Of a stretch of DNA of 64,000 nucleotides, positions 12,098 to 23,826 are shown piece by piece. Position 1 is the stretch's first letter. Each line of letters starts with the position of its first letter. The stretch comes from Escarpia spicata (taxonomy: Eukaryota; Annelida; Polychaeta; Sabellida; Siboglinidae). The position numbers were made by a program, and so were the translations under genes. Location: contig OZ023214.1 in assembly GCA_963995525.1 (NCBI GenBank), forward strand, positions 30,997,518 through 31,061,517. The letters are read 5' to 3'. Under the pieces are notes generated by a model. It did not search any database and was not told the origin of the DNA. It worked only from the letters and a program-made list of their open reading frames with translations.

Positions 12098-12785
12098 AGT
12101 GGCATGGTTGACTAAAAAACAGTTAAAACATAACACAGAGAAATCCGAGGCGATCGTTTTTTTCCAGCGAAGAAACGCGACTGTCTGCCTGCCAATGTAT
12201 ACATTACAATAGCCGGTCATCGAATTGAACCATCATCGTGTGTGCGCAGTTTGGGTGTGCTATTTGATAGCAACCTGAAAATGGAACAGCAGATTGCCAA
12301 CACTGTGAAAAGTTGCTACTATCAGATTAGAAACATTGGGCGAATTCGGCTACATCTGACCGAAGAATCATGCAAGACACTTGTTCATGCACTAGTGACA
12401 TCCCTTTTAGATTATGGGAATGCACTTCTTTGTGGTCTCCCACACACGGTGATGCAATTTCTACAAAGGGTGCAGAACTGTGCCGCTCGACTAATTACTA
12501 GAACGAAGAAATAACACATCATGCCCGTGTTGCAGAGTTTACACTGGCTACCCGTTCATTTGAGACCGACCTACAAAGTACTGCTGTTTACGTACTGTGC
12601 CTTAAATGGTATATAGTTAATAACTATATTTAAAGTACTGTTATATTTTTTACATATTTATTTCTTAGTCAGCATTTCATTTTATGTAAAACACTATTAT
12701 ATATATATATATATATGTAAAGTGCCTGAGAGCAATTTTAATTGATCGGACGCTATATAAGTACTTTCATTTATTTATTTTATAA
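12098..12785 (+). mobile_element. L2/CR1-type LINE 3' fragment nested in RTE
   Basis: The frame at 12,242-12,514 encodes the typical C-terminal region of L2-type ORF2 (RSLGVLFDSNLKMEQQI, then LLDYGNALLCGLP and LQRVQNCAARLITR). The following 12,520-12,560 continues as MPVLQSLHWLPV. The 3' end is a GCTATATAAGTACTTTCATT tail with a short TTTA repeat. RTE coding sequence flanks it on both sides, so this is a nested insertion. Confidence 0.8.
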
Positions 12786-12904
12786 CACTACGCAGACAGA
12801 GAACGTTGAAAGCTACGTTTATCTGAGACAGCGATAGAGTATCAGATACAAAGACAAGGAGATTCAAACAAAAATCACAGCCGGCTGGACAGCATTCGCC
12901 AAAC
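12785..12904 (+). mobile_element. RTE LINE segment between two nested insertions
   Basis: In broken frame it reads like the RTE region after the palm (ENVESYVYL, then ITAGWTAFAKR). It resumes at 13,504 (AKHRDIFKGNFGTL) beyond the MITE, which places these pieces in one original RTE copy. Confidence 0.7.
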
Positions 12905-13503
12905 GGATCAGTTGCTCACCGGGCAGTTGCTCACTGGGGAAATGAAAAAACGGACTGTTGTTCACCGTTAAAAAAAAATCGAATTTAATCACTGTACTTG
13001 GCATTCGCGCTACTACAACCGCGACGTCATTGTTTGTAAACGTAATGTTTGTACGACTACGTTAAGTACTTTTTGACCTGAATTTGTTTTTAATGGGATG
13101 GCTTTTCCCGTCAGAGTGACGCTGTATGTATTTGTAAAAGCTAATGCGATACGCCGATTCGTCTATTATAATGTATGTCTGTTGAGTGTTTTCAAGTTGG
13201 CTTTACTTGCTTTGGACGGAACTTCATTCTCAAGTGTTTCCTAATGTTCACCAAGAACAATAGGTGACGAATAAAACTTTCTATCGATACAAATTGGAAA
13301 ACAAATGACCTGTTCGGATATCGGTTCATTTCGGCTCTACGCAAAGCATCCTGGGTAACTCGCAAAAGTCGTTCCGATTCAATCGATTTTTTTACAAATA
13401 TCTGCGAGACAACCGCTCGAGGATCGGTTCATTTCGGTGAGCAACTGTCTGGTGATCAACTGTCCGCCTTTTCATTTCCCCGGTGAACAACAGTCCGAGT
13501 ACC
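12905..13503. mobile_element. MITE with 9-bp target duplication
   Basis: The element is 599 bp long and is flanked by TCGCCAAAC on both sides (12,896-12,904 and 13,504-13,512), a perfect 9-bp duplication. Its ends are imperfect inverted repeats: both contain CAGTTGCTCACCG-type and CGGACTGTTGTTCACCG-type motifs in opposite orientation with GGGGAAATGAAAA between them. No transposase is seen. A 9-bp duplication is typical of Mutator-like elements, but the family assignment is inference. Confidence 0.75.
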
Positions 13504-13539
13504 TCGCCAAACACCGCGACATCTTCAAGGGTAACTTTG

Positions 13540-14240
13540 GAACTTTAGAACGCGTTTTTGTAAAATGTCTATCTTTCTTATGGTATTTCCATTGCCCCAT
13601 GCTTGTGCACTGTATGTTAAGTGACTTTGAATTAAGGTATAATAGAGAGTTTTTCAAAGCTTTGTGTGACAAAAAATGTTTCAATTTATTAATTAAAAAA
13701 ATTGCTCTAGATATTTTAGAACTGATTATGTTGATCCTAAGAACTTTACCGATTTTTCTTTGTTATCCTTTCCAACATGATTAATAATTTCACTGTTTAT
13801 TTTAACACAGTTATTTATGTGGTATTTGCTATTCGGTGGACTAAATTTGCAAAAGTTTGTCTTTTTTTATTTTTAATGACAATTTATTGGCACAAAGCCA
13901 ATCGTACAAATGTATTAATTATTGGTTTATGCTGTCAATTAAAGTATCAATATAAGGACCTGATTGGTATACCGGTGTGTCGTCTGCAAAAGATAATACA
14001 TTCAGAGACGTAGAGTTAGTTACATCATTGATATAAATTAAAGATAAGATTGGTCCAAGTATGGATTCTTGGGCCACTCCACTTATTATGTTTTTTGGAG
14101 ATGATTGACATTTGTGAATCTCAGTATATTGTTTTCGATTTGATAAATAACTTGCAAACCATTTATTGCTTTCCGAATTCCATAAAAGTTTAATTTGTTT
14201 GCCATGTTGAAGAACAATCTGACACCAGTTAGTCCCTTAT
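13540..14240 (-). mobile_element. decayed LINE reverse transcriptase relic
   Basis: Reverse-strand reading around 13,960-14,100 gives a degenerate form of the G.P.GSILGPLLFLIYIND and FADDT blocks (ILGPILSLIYIND near 14,030-14,075), with stops and indels throughout. It is a Jockey/CR1-type remnant; the flanks carry nothing else recognisable. Confidence 0.6.
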
Positions 14241-14576
14241 TACATATTGGCTTCTTGTTTTGTCTTGTATTGTATGCGTACGTTTATCTATATTATATTA
14301 TTTAGCGTTCAATTTAGACTGATACTGATTAGGGCAGTCTCGAAATCATTAATTGTAAATGTTGTCATACTGTTATCTTAGCACATTGTAAACACGAAGC
14401 AAATAGGTGCAATGTGGAACAGCAATTACCTTTGCAGTCATATAATAAAATTCTAGAACAAGCACAAAACTAATCACAAATTTATTTGACTTTAATCGAG
14501 CTAGCTTACAAGGGAAGACTATTCTCAATACGCAATCGCGGTCTTGAAGCTTTATTATGCATATTTGCGATGGGAT

Positions 14577-14950
14577 GGGTGTAAAATGATTAGAATATTG
14601 TTCATTTGGAACAAGGATATATGTGAAAGGGCTGACCGGTGGGGCTTGCCATTACTACTCCTATTGGGGCCACCACAGAACTGTAATATCATCGCACGAA
14701 TGTCTCAATAGTTACGTCACTTCCTTGGTTACCCGCGGGTTTCAGGTGCATCGCCCGAGGCGCGTCGCCAATGCTCATCGCCATTGTGAAACATTGCTCA
14801 AAAGCAGCACCCCTGACACGATCAGCGGCCTGACAGGGGTTTTGATGTCGGGCGGTTCGGAAGGGCTGACAGGTGGGCTTACTACTCCTATTGGGGCCAC
14901 CATAGAACTGAAATTTCATGGATGTCTCAACTGACGCCGAACATTGTCCT
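14577..14950. mobile_element. 374-bp insertion with 6-bp target duplication
   Basis: TGGGAT flanks the segment on both sides (14,571-14,576 and 14,951-14,956). The paralogous site near 54,800 has one TGGGAT and no insert. Inside are two related segments (about 14,629-14,713 and 14,861-14,932) that share TACTCCTATTGGGGCCACCA. No coding capacity or clear inverted termini are visible, so the class is unknown. Confidence 0.7.
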
Positions 14951-15879
14951 TGGGATCGCATACAACGGGATGATCTTCGTGTGCATTTTGGTATGTCATC
15001 GTAAGTACGAACGTAATTTATTAAAGAAAAACTAAATGCAATCGTGTGGGCCTATACACCTAAGGGAATTAACACAATCTAAACGTTTGCAACTACAATC
15101 AACAACAGCACACCTGTGGGGTTTTTTCAAAGTGGGAGATTCCTGTGGGATCTCACAGTTCCCGATGGCTGGCATATTGAAACACGCCTCTTATGTTTCA
15201 CCAATAAGCGACTTGAACTTCTTTGACCAAGATGCTGCAGAATGTTCCTGTTTCCTCGACAGGTAGGCCTATATACGACTATATGCCAGCTCATATATTG
15301 GTTTCTCGTATTCCCTTCGATTCAGAGTTACACATGTACCATGCAACTTTTATAAAGCCACGCAGCTAGTGCATCAATCGGTCGTAACATGTTTAGTAGT
15401 TAGGGCGCTAAAACTAAGTCTGGCGACTGGCGACTGGCGACTGGCGAATTGGGAAAAGTAGGCATTCAACATTTCAAGATTTCTATCCGAAGGGGGCAGT
15501 CCGTGAAATTTAAATAATTGTCTTCAACAAGGTTATGCTAGTAGGCTGCTGGCATTATATTCTTGATTGTAGTTGCTGATGATTAGTTTCGCTTTATTAA
15601 CTCTTTTATATGCATAGGCCCAAAAGATGTATTTTTTCCCTTTACGTTATTGTCAGTATATTACGACATCAACACAAACACATTAATTACACCAACAATA
15701 TATACTATCACGTTTCAACGATTAATAAACAAAACTGGTGCCAGCATTATTATGCAGAAGTAGATTTTCATTAGCAGAAATTACTCTATGGATACATTTA
15801 CAACAGCAGAACTAATTTACAAACAGTAAAGTTCCATCGTCATTTTGAGTAGTTAGAGTCATCTTTATATTAATACGAG

Positions 15880-16070
15880 TCTATCACTCTGGGAGCAGCA
15901 GCAGTTAATAATTAGTACACGGGGTGAGTCTATCACTCTGAGAGCAGCAGTGACCGGTGTGAACACGGGGCGTGTCTATCACTCTGAGAGCAGCAGTGAC
16001 CGGTGTGTACACTGGGCGTGTCTATCACCCTGAGAGCAGCTGTGGACGGTGTGTACACGGAGCGAGTCTA
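15880..16070. repeat. TLR 3'-end minisatellite, about 4 units
   Basis: Imperfect units of about 45-50 bp share GTCTATCACTCTGAGAGCAG and GTGTACACGGGGC. On the minus strand the first unit encodes the last residues and the stop of the Toll/IL-1R ORF at 16,025-16,651. The same unit forms arrays at 55,695-56,030 and 58,090-58,190. Confidence 0.85.
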
Positions 16071-16651
16071 TAGAGCAACATGTCGGAGTCAGTTGTCGGC
16101 AACAGAGTGTCGTGAAGTTGCTGCCAGAAGAGCAACTGTGCGTATTCGCCGTCTCCCCCCTCGATCAGAGTGCAGCGTGTCCGCGGATGCATCAGTGCAC
16201 GCAACGTGCGACTCACTGACTCATGCACTATTGGCTTAATATAGAGCATAAGCAACGACTTATGATCCCGTTGAAGCGCCATATTCAAAGCAAAGTCGCA
16301 CCACTTGTCGCCACAGAAGGCTGGTGTCAACACGAATAGCACGTATCTGCTGGTCTCCAGCGATTGTACGATGTTTTCTGCGATGGGAAAGCCAGCCAGC
16401 GAATCTCGATCGTACACAAAGAGTGACAACGACCAATCAGTCTCCACTTGGTCAATAAGTTCGTGTGCCACCCAGTCCAAGTCGGCATCAGCATACACGA
16501 CACAGGCATCATATTGGTAGTGACCGGTAAGGTGGAGGTACTGAGGTTTGAAGGTAGAATAGAACAGACCAGTCCAGAACCCGACAGAGCAAAGGAATGT
16601 AATCTGGTCTCTTCGGTGGAGAGAAACCATTACGGTGCGGTTAACAAACAT
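16025..16651 (-). CDS. Toll/IL-1R-domain-only protein (TLR-derived)
   Basis: The ORF encodes 208 residues. From about residue 44 to the end it is a full Toll/IL-1R domain, near-identical in layout to the TLRs here: box 1 YDACVVYADAD, a BB loop with RDSLAGFP, and box 3 FWQQL. The first 43 or so residues are unrelated to the TLR juxtamembrane region; similarity begins exactly at the domain edge (about 16,528). No LRRs, C-cap or receptor transmembrane segment are present upstream. The product, if made, could be a soluble or N-terminally anchored adaptor-like or decoy protein, since the N-terminal segment has a hydrophobic stretch (ITFLCSVGFWTGLFYS). It may equally be a truncated duplicate with a fortuitous start. 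No promoter or splice site is convincing. Confidence 0.55.
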   Translation of the reverse strand: MFVNRTVMVSLHRRDQITFLCSVGFWTGLFYSTFKPQYLHLTGHYQYDACVVYADADLDWVAHELIDQVETDWSLSLFVYDRDSLAGFPIAENIVQSLETSRYVLFVLTPAFCGDKWCDFALNMALQRDHKSLLMLYIKPIVHESVSRTLRALMHPRTRCTLIEGGDGEYAQLLFWQQLHDTLLPTTDSDMLLYRLAPCTHRPQLLSG

Positions 16652-16699
16652 GAAGTCTTTACCCAGTGATGGCTTTGACGTTGAATTTCTCCATGCATA

Positions 16700-19600
16700 T
16701 ATAGAGTAGAAGAACTACCGGAGGTATGTGGAATATATATATATATATATATATTATGAGTGAATTATTATTATAGTTATAATTTATTGTAGTTTCGGGG
16801 CGGGGTGAAGTCTGACAAAGTGCACTCGAGGGCGGTAGACGCCGAGTAACACCTCGTGTAACAACAGTGCGAGAGTAGACGGCTTACGCGACAATGGAGA
16901 ATTCACACCCGAAGATGGAATTCCCGACGAACCGAGCGAGAACTACTTCGCTCGACTACTGAGGGACAAATTATCCTCAAGTTGACGGTGATGACGAAAT
17001 CGTTCATTAGAAACACTATGTTCGCGCAACTCTACACTGCGAGTGCCACGCAGACAGCCGTAGGGTGTTGAACTTTTGTGTCTATATGGCGATTATGTTA
17101 TATAATCTTTTGGTGAAATAGTATAGGATTGAAGAACTTGTGTACCTATGAAATGTAAAGATAGAGATGTATGTACGTAAGACTTTGCATGATAAGAGGT
17201 TAGGGAAGCTGACGATCCTTGAAGAATCGCTGTATTTTGTTGTTTGAAAGATGGGTAAAAAAAAAGGAAAATTCTTTAATTGTGTATAACTACTTCCCTG
17301 CTGATATATCTCAGAACTCTCTACTGAATAAACCCGTGATTAAACTCAATCCGCGCCGGCCAACTCCACGCATTTGAAATTACCCGCGAGTCATTTCGAT
17401 GCGCGAGAACTTTTAAACTGATTTGGTTTGTTTGTGTCGCGGTCAAGGAAAGAAACATTATAATGAACAAATCGGGCCAGCGGTCGTATTCATGCCACGA
17501 AACAAAAGTAGTAATGTTACGTGTTGTTTTATAACAATTTGACCCATAGTAATAATACTTAACAGCTAGTTACGAAATAATTTTAATTCTTTGCTCTCGA
17601 TCGATGCTTCAATTATCGGTCAAAGTGCAGTTACGTGCGCAACGTAGACTATTAAAAGTGCTATATAAAATATTAGTTAATAAGCCTAATAGTAATATAT
17701 AAGGAAGATCGCTGTAACGTATACTAGACGTAGTTGCTGCAACATATAGTGTAGAAACGTACAATTTAATTAATTAGACACAATGAGATAATGACGCAAC
17801 TATATATATTTTCAACATGGAAATGAATTACTAGCACCGGCAGCACGTCAGTTGTGGGTGTAATATGGACACCATCTGAAGGCAATATTCTCATTCTAAC
17901 ATATGCATGCTTTGGGTTTGACAGAATGGCATACCTTTTTCATTATTCCTACTTAAATACAGGTATAAAAAGAGGCCTTGAACATTACGCTCTCACTTGA
18001 CCAAAAAAGTAAAAAAATATTCAATGATAGAATAGTCAATAATGACTGTGATCACTATTCGGAAGGAAGGAATAACCCAGACTGAGATACTTAAACATTG
18101 CTGAGTATTTATCCAGAGTATCAATAATTATCCAAATGCTCCAGTTTCTTTTATTGACAGCATATTAACCACACACATTGTATTTTTATTGTGTTCTTTT
18201 CCATTTATTTCAGGTTGATGTCATCGCTGCGTGGTGGCCAAAAGCAAGCTTTCTCCAGGTTACACAACAAAGAAATCAATAACAGTGGTATATTGTTTTT
18301 GTGTATGCATTCTGAATTATATAATATTATATCATATGATGAATACTGTACATATATTATAAGGTTTCATGGCAAAGCGCGATATATAAAAACTCAATTA
18401 TACGCATCGTCGTTATAGTGTAAATGAAAACTTTTATATAATATTGGAATATCTTAATAATGCAAAATCAGGATGATTTATATCAATAATCAAACTGGTT
18501 CTTTTCACAGTAAAACCTGTTTTGGACAACCATCTGCTTTCTCACTTCCCCTTAAAATTGACCATCTTTACAATGTTTATTGACTTGCCACATGAATAGG
18601 CCAGACACGACAGATAGATAGGATTATTTTCTTATTTGAGGAAATTGTGCAATTTTGTCTGCCCAGAGTATGGAATGGATGATACTGAGTAAAAATATAT
18701 TGAACTTTTTTTAGGTTAGACCCCTGTTTCCATGGCAACAAACAAAATGGCCACCATTTTGAGCCAACATTGGCCCATTTGGAAACGCTGCCATTCTTTT
18801 TGGAGCCCATATATAATTTGGATTCTTGCAAATCCATGTTCTGTATAAATTCTAGTATGAGACGATCATATCATTTTAATATGTTTTATGTTATGTTTTA
18901 AATAACAAAAATGTGTAAAGTGTGAAAAAACCTTGTTTTTGGCAACAAATGTGCTTATCTCTTTCAAACTAGTGAACATAAAAAAATTGTCTGATCATTT
19001 CACACAGCTGTGTCTGCTAAATTGAACGCTGAAAACCTTATTTGTATATTGCATAATGACCTCCAGAGATATCCCATTTCCAAATGCAAAAATTTTTTGA
19101 AATTTTTTTTTTGATCAAATGGCCGTCAAAAATTGCATAATTGATTTGATTACTTGGATATTGACACGCTTTATCCATGAATAAAACTCACTTAGAGATA
19201 TTGAATTGACACAGAAGTGAAATGTATTGCTAGTATGCATACAGCATACAAAGGGATCATATAGTCTGGCAGAAAATAATTTTGAGTATTTTTTGTTCAA
19301 AAAACGCCATTTCACCAGGGGTGTCTATCCACTCAAGACAGGTTCTATCGTGCATTTCAAGTCTGCATTTACCTCCAGGCAAAATCTCACCCAAGCTGCA
19401 TGGTGTTTATTGCGTTTCGCCTATAAACCCTTATACTATTGTTGTGCATTACTCATCATGCCAGAGTGCAACTACAGTGTGGTACACCAAGTTCAAAGAA
19501 GTGGAAGAACATCATTCAGCCATGCTGATTATGTGCAATCTGAAAGACTGAACCAACACAAGTTTCCAATTTAACATTCTATAACAGTTGGCAAACTTAA

Positions 19601-20486
19601 AGGATGTGTTTCATGGCCTGTTTACAATATAATAAAAATTTACTTATGCGATCACTTAAGCATGCCATTCATAGAAATATTAATAGAAAATGAATGTGTC
19701 ACTTGTTGGAGTTGTTAGTAAAACAACCACATTCTCAATATAAATCAATTATGAATGCCTCCGTAGGATTGTGGATGCACTGATTTACAAAAGATGCACG
19801 TGATTACTGATGTTACAATATTTGGAGCTGTCATTACTACTCTTAGCAGAATCAACGATGGCATGTTCAACTGTTTGGTATCTACTAGAATCAAATTGTA
19901 ATAATAATTATTATATTAGCTGGGATGGAGTAATTTTCTATTTGTGCTGCATCATTTATTTACTTACTTACATACTTAGTCCTCTTTCGCGCGGAGTTGC
20001 GCATAAGGCCGCCACCAGAGCTCGCCACTGTGATCTATCTGTCGCATATCTTTCGAGGTATCCCCAGGTCCATCCCAGCTCTTTCATCTCTTTCTTTACA
20101 TCTACTTTCGCTGCATCATTTACACCACTATTAATACAAACAAATCACTCTCATCGGAAGTGATTCTCATTTCAGCTAAGCGTAGTCCACTGTTTTACTT
20201 ATTACTCAATGTCTTTAATTTATGTACGATGTGTACTGTATCAGGTAGGGGGGTAAATGTGGGTGTATGTTAATAATAATATATCATGTATGCACTTTTG
20301 AGCATGATTTTTCATTTATCGTGGTCTTCTATGATATACCTTTTATACCTTTAAGATATACCTTTATAATACTACGGCAAATATATATTAAATTGAAGCG
20401 TTCTGTTCCTCTACTCGAAATTAGCCATTCTCACCCATAAAGATATGATAAATGATTTGTATCATTATTACTAAGCTTACTAATTA

Positions 20487-20532
<46 letters not shown>

Positions 20533-20700
20533 TATATATATGTGTGTGTACATGTATGAACGATACTTTATTTTGCATTAATTGGGTTATTCGATCTACG
20601 TGGATATTACTGTGGATTGCCTGTGTGGTTAATGTATTACGAAAATATAATATAATAAAAATATGTGATCATATATGATGATAATGCAACATTAGCACCT
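16700..20700. other. gene-poor AT-rich stretch
   Basis: No supported gene. A TA tract lies at 16,735-16,755 and a moderately GC-rich non-coding segment at 16,795-17,060. The segment 19,975-20,105 (CTCTTTCGCGCGGAGTTGCG and following) looks like LINE 3' sequence but is too short to place. Short open frames at 18,577-18,837 and 19,227-19,574 have no recognisable features. A long TA tract fills 20,485-20,540. Confidence 0.5.
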
Positions 20701-20746
20701 GTGTTAATGAGTAGTAATTTTGTATGAAATTTGACAACCTGTAGAA

Positions 20747-20820
20747 TATTTCCTATAGAACATATCCCGTAGGTTATATCCTATAGGATATTTCCTACAG
20801 GATATGTTGTATAGAATATT
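20747..20820. repeat. near-perfect palindrome
   Basis: The arms (about 26 bp well matched at 20,759-20,811, weaker out to 20,747-20,820) are centred near 20,785 on CCTATAGG. The DNA could extrude as a cruciform or form a stem-loop in RNA. It lies directly before the ACCATT-repeat cluster. Confidence 0.7.
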
Positions 20821-20839
20821 ATATAGAAAGCGCAACCCA

Positions 20840-21345
20840 TTCAGCGATAATCAATGGTATTCAGAAGTTTGTCCTTTATCTAAGGTTGAATTTTGTATTT
20901 TGAATACGCTGTTCAATGGTGTTTTGTATGGTTTTCAACAATATGCTTCAATGGTATACAATTCGGTGTAAACCAATGGTATTATGAATGGTTTACCAAT
21001 GGTATACCACAGAACGGTATAATAAATTATACTGGCAAATAACATTGATGACCATTCAAAATACCATTGAATGGTATGCCATTCACAATACAGTTGAACG
21101 CACTGTATACAAATTAAAAATAGAATTGAATGGTATATATATACCACTGAAGACCATTCAATACCATTAGATTAAATACCATTCAAATACCCTTGGCCGT
21201 AATACACCCAAATACCATTGAAGACCATTCAGAATACTACTAAGCAGTACAGAAATGGTTAATTACAAGGACAATTCAAAATACCATTGAAGAAATACCC
21301 TTGGTCATAATACACCCTGATACCATTCAATTGTATTTGAGTGTT
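20840..21345. repeat. dispersed ACCATTGAA/TTCAATGGT motif cluster
   Basis: More than fifteen copies of a roughly 10-bp motif (variants of ATACCATT followed by GAA or CAA) occur in both orientations with irregular spacing. They can pair with each other in many ways. No transposase or coding frame is present; it resembles the interior of a foldback-type repeat. Confidence 0.65.
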
Positions 21346-21396
21346 TTTAAAGGGTTAATTGGTTGTTAAAATTTCGTGTATATATATTATATATAA

Positions 21397-21760
21397 CACA
21401 TATCACAGTTTTCTACGTCCAACCTCCGATGCACAGCACGAGGCGCAAACATCGTGACATCTCTTCTGCCGACGTGCACACCAGTATAATTAATTCTGAT
21501 CGTTTTAGTGTACTATTTCTGCGTCGGAGTTACAATTAAACGAAAGGAATTCCCGCAAGTAATGTAACGTACGTTAGATCTAAAACTTTAATAGTTTCTA
21601 GTTTTTCGCTCGAATCACGTAGGCTACGTAATGCTGCTCATACAGTTGGCTGTGAATTCTAACAGTGACACCAATCTTCAGTTGCGCAATGTTTACTAAT
21701 TGCTACTCCAGCTCGATCGAGCAAAGTCCATATCGACGTGCACCAGGACAAGCACTGAAC
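21397..21760 (+). repeat. TLR-flanking repeat block A, copy 2
   Basis: It matches 2,885-3,260 and 62,545-62,765 in the same order of motifs. There is no TLR next to this copy. Confidence 0.7.
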
Positions 21761-22216
21761 CAAGCCGGGTCGCATTACAACCATAACGTCAACCGCAAAA
21801 TGTGTACCGCGTAATGCTATATTTAGCACTCACATAGCGATGTGAAGAGCCACAGTTATCATGATTTACTAAAACATAAACTAATATATTTCACAAACAG
21901 GCAGGAAATCAGCTTTCGTTTCCCTCCATTTTCCGTCCGTTGATTATATTCATGCGCGGCATATAGGTCTAAATAAAGAAAGTGCACGTAAATGGGTGAC
22001 GTCATGGTCTCGAACAGTCGGGCTTTTAGCCTTTCCCGCTGCAAGAGGCGTACAGTTAGCTATAGAGACTGTGCGTGTGTCGTCACCACTTTTGCGGTCT
22101 GCCATCTTTGAGTACAAACGCTGGAGTATAGACCGCACAGCGCGCACCCGCATTGTGAATGTTCACTGATGCAGTAAATCGTTTTCTTTTCATCGTTGCG
22201 CCGTTATTCCCGAAGG

Positions 22217-22436
22217 ATGGTAAAGTTTTGCGGAGTATTTGCTTGCGGCAAACGGGCTGACAGAGATAGTCATTTTTCGTATTACAGACTGCCCACAATT
22301 CGTCATACACAGGGGGAACAAACACAACAACTTTTGGAGGAACGACAGCGTGTCTGGCTTTCCAACATAGGCCGGTCAGACATTAAACTGTCCAACTACC
22401 CATACACTCGTGTATGCTCATTGCACTTTGTGACTG
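22217..22436 (+). pseudogene. THAP-domain first exon of ISL2EU-like transposase gene
   Basis: The exon starts MVKFCGVFACGKRAD and carries a C2CH THAP zinc finger: paired cysteines in CGVFAC, the conserved W in VWLSNIG, and VCSLHF near the end. It ends at a strong donor G|GTAAGT (22,437). The best acceptor is TTTTGCAG (22,911-22,918), after which the frame reads only a few more residues (KPASL, typical of the THAP end) before a stop. THAP domains bind transposon ends. With the DDE segment downstream and the YqaJ/SWIM gene opposite, this fits an ISL2EU-type transposon. The stop means the gene is dead as read here. Confidence 0.8.
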
Positions 22437-22918
22437 GTAAGTAAAATTAATGTTAAGGCCGTGTAAATGATTACATGTTGCATACATAAAAATTAAGTCA
22501 AGTTTACGTAACTAACAGCCTTTCTAACTAACAGCCTGTCTGCGGCCTGCTAACCTAAAGCTATGCGCCATGGCTTTGCCTATCACCTATGGCTATGCCT
22601 ATGCTATGTATGGCTGTGTTATGCCATAAATTCGATAACAACCATAGCCTATGTAACTGATTCATTAGCAAATTCATAAACAGAATGATACACTGCTTTT
22701 ATTAATACAATATAATGAAAAATACAACATTGAGTAACACTAACACTAAAATGCATGCTGACAGTGTTATGGATGTATCAGTCATATTTATTTAAACAAT
22801 TCTTATTGTGTATCAATGCTACAGAGGCCTTTAAGCCATAAGACAGTAAAACAATGTCAATACACATTACATATATATTAAATATTCTCACTGCATGTTT
22901 TTATATATTGTTTTGCAG

Positions 22919-23826
22919 GCAAGCCTGCCAGTCTGTAAGGCAAAACAAACTGTGACTGGGCGCCCGGCCACCATAAAACTTGGCCACGACAAAGTCAAGC
23001 CGTCACATGGAGCAGCAAGTTTATGATGATACGAACGTACAGTTGATCGTGCTGCAAACAGAGCTCGCGTAGACATGGCCAACACATTACTGTCCATGCA
23101 GACTGCCTTAGTGGAAGACCGAACACATGACGTGGAACCACTAGCAGCTGACGATGATTCAAAAGAGTGTCAGACTGACATGAGTGGGGATGTGCTGTGT
23201 GGAATGGAGAAAGAGATGAAGAGGCTGACGCTAGAGAACAGCAGCTAAAATATGGAGTTTTGTATCTGTAAAGTTGACCGAGTGCAGCTTAGCCGGCAAC
23301 GCCGACAAGGTGAACATGAATCCCTGACGAAGTTTCAGCAATTATTGATGACAATGGTGAAGCTCCACCTGAATGTTTCGAATGGACTGTTGGGTTTCAA
23401 GTTCAACATCAAACAGGCGACCGTCTCTCTGGGCTGGCCGAGTCAGTGACAGGTACGTTACCTCACCGAACATTGTGGTTTCCCCGACCATCTCTCCCAG
23501 GTGACGTTGTGATGGATGACAGGAGGTTTGACGTGAATGACAGTGTGGGACTGATGATGGCAACCATCAGAATGCCTGCCTTCACAAAGGGGAAGATCCA
23601 GATGCCAGCAGTCGAGCTTGAACGGTCACGAAAACTCGCTCATCTGCAAATCCACGTTGAGCATGTTATTGGTCTGCTTCGTCAGAGGTACACCTTTATG
23701 GGAGAAACAGTGCCGATTGATTATCTCTTCGTCAATGATGGAAAGGGAATCACCACGATTGACAAAATAGCCGCTGTCTGCTGTGCACTTACAAACTTGA
23801 ATGGGCCTATCGTTCCATTTGACTAG
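22919..23826 (+). pseudogene. ISL2EU-like DDE transposase remainder, internally deleted
   Basis: After the acceptor the sequence reads in broken frames: a coiled linker (ARVDMANTLLSMQTALVE near 23,065-23,120), the segment SLTKFQQLLMTMVKLHLN (about 23,315-23,375), then, from 23,446, a DDE_Tnp_4-type C-terminal half. That half has PGDVVMDDRRFDV, carrying a catalytic-type Asp, then AFTKGK, then RIHVE-like HLQIHVEHVIGLLRQRY with the likely catalytic Glu, and ends ALTNLNGPIVPFD. The region between the helix-turn-helix-like part and the PGDVV block is missing, so the first catalytic Asp is absent. It cannot encode an active enzyme. Confidence 0.8.

Larger units (their letters stand above)
14285..16510. 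repeat. segmental duplication, copy 1 (partner 54,540-56,455)
   Basis: The two regions share a continuous series of blocks, from TTTAGACTGATACTGATTAG through the GCCTATACACCTAAGGGAAT block to the minisatellite and the Toll/IL-1R-encoding part. Copy 1 differs by a 374-bp insertion (14,577-14,950). The duplicated unit is therefore a TLR 3' end plus about 1.5 kb of downstream flank. Confidence 0.85.

Noticed and set aside
16795..17390. Possible solo LTR (GC-rich segment followed by an AATAAA-like motif)
   Set aside because: No paired terminal dinucleotides, target duplication or second copy could be found in the window.
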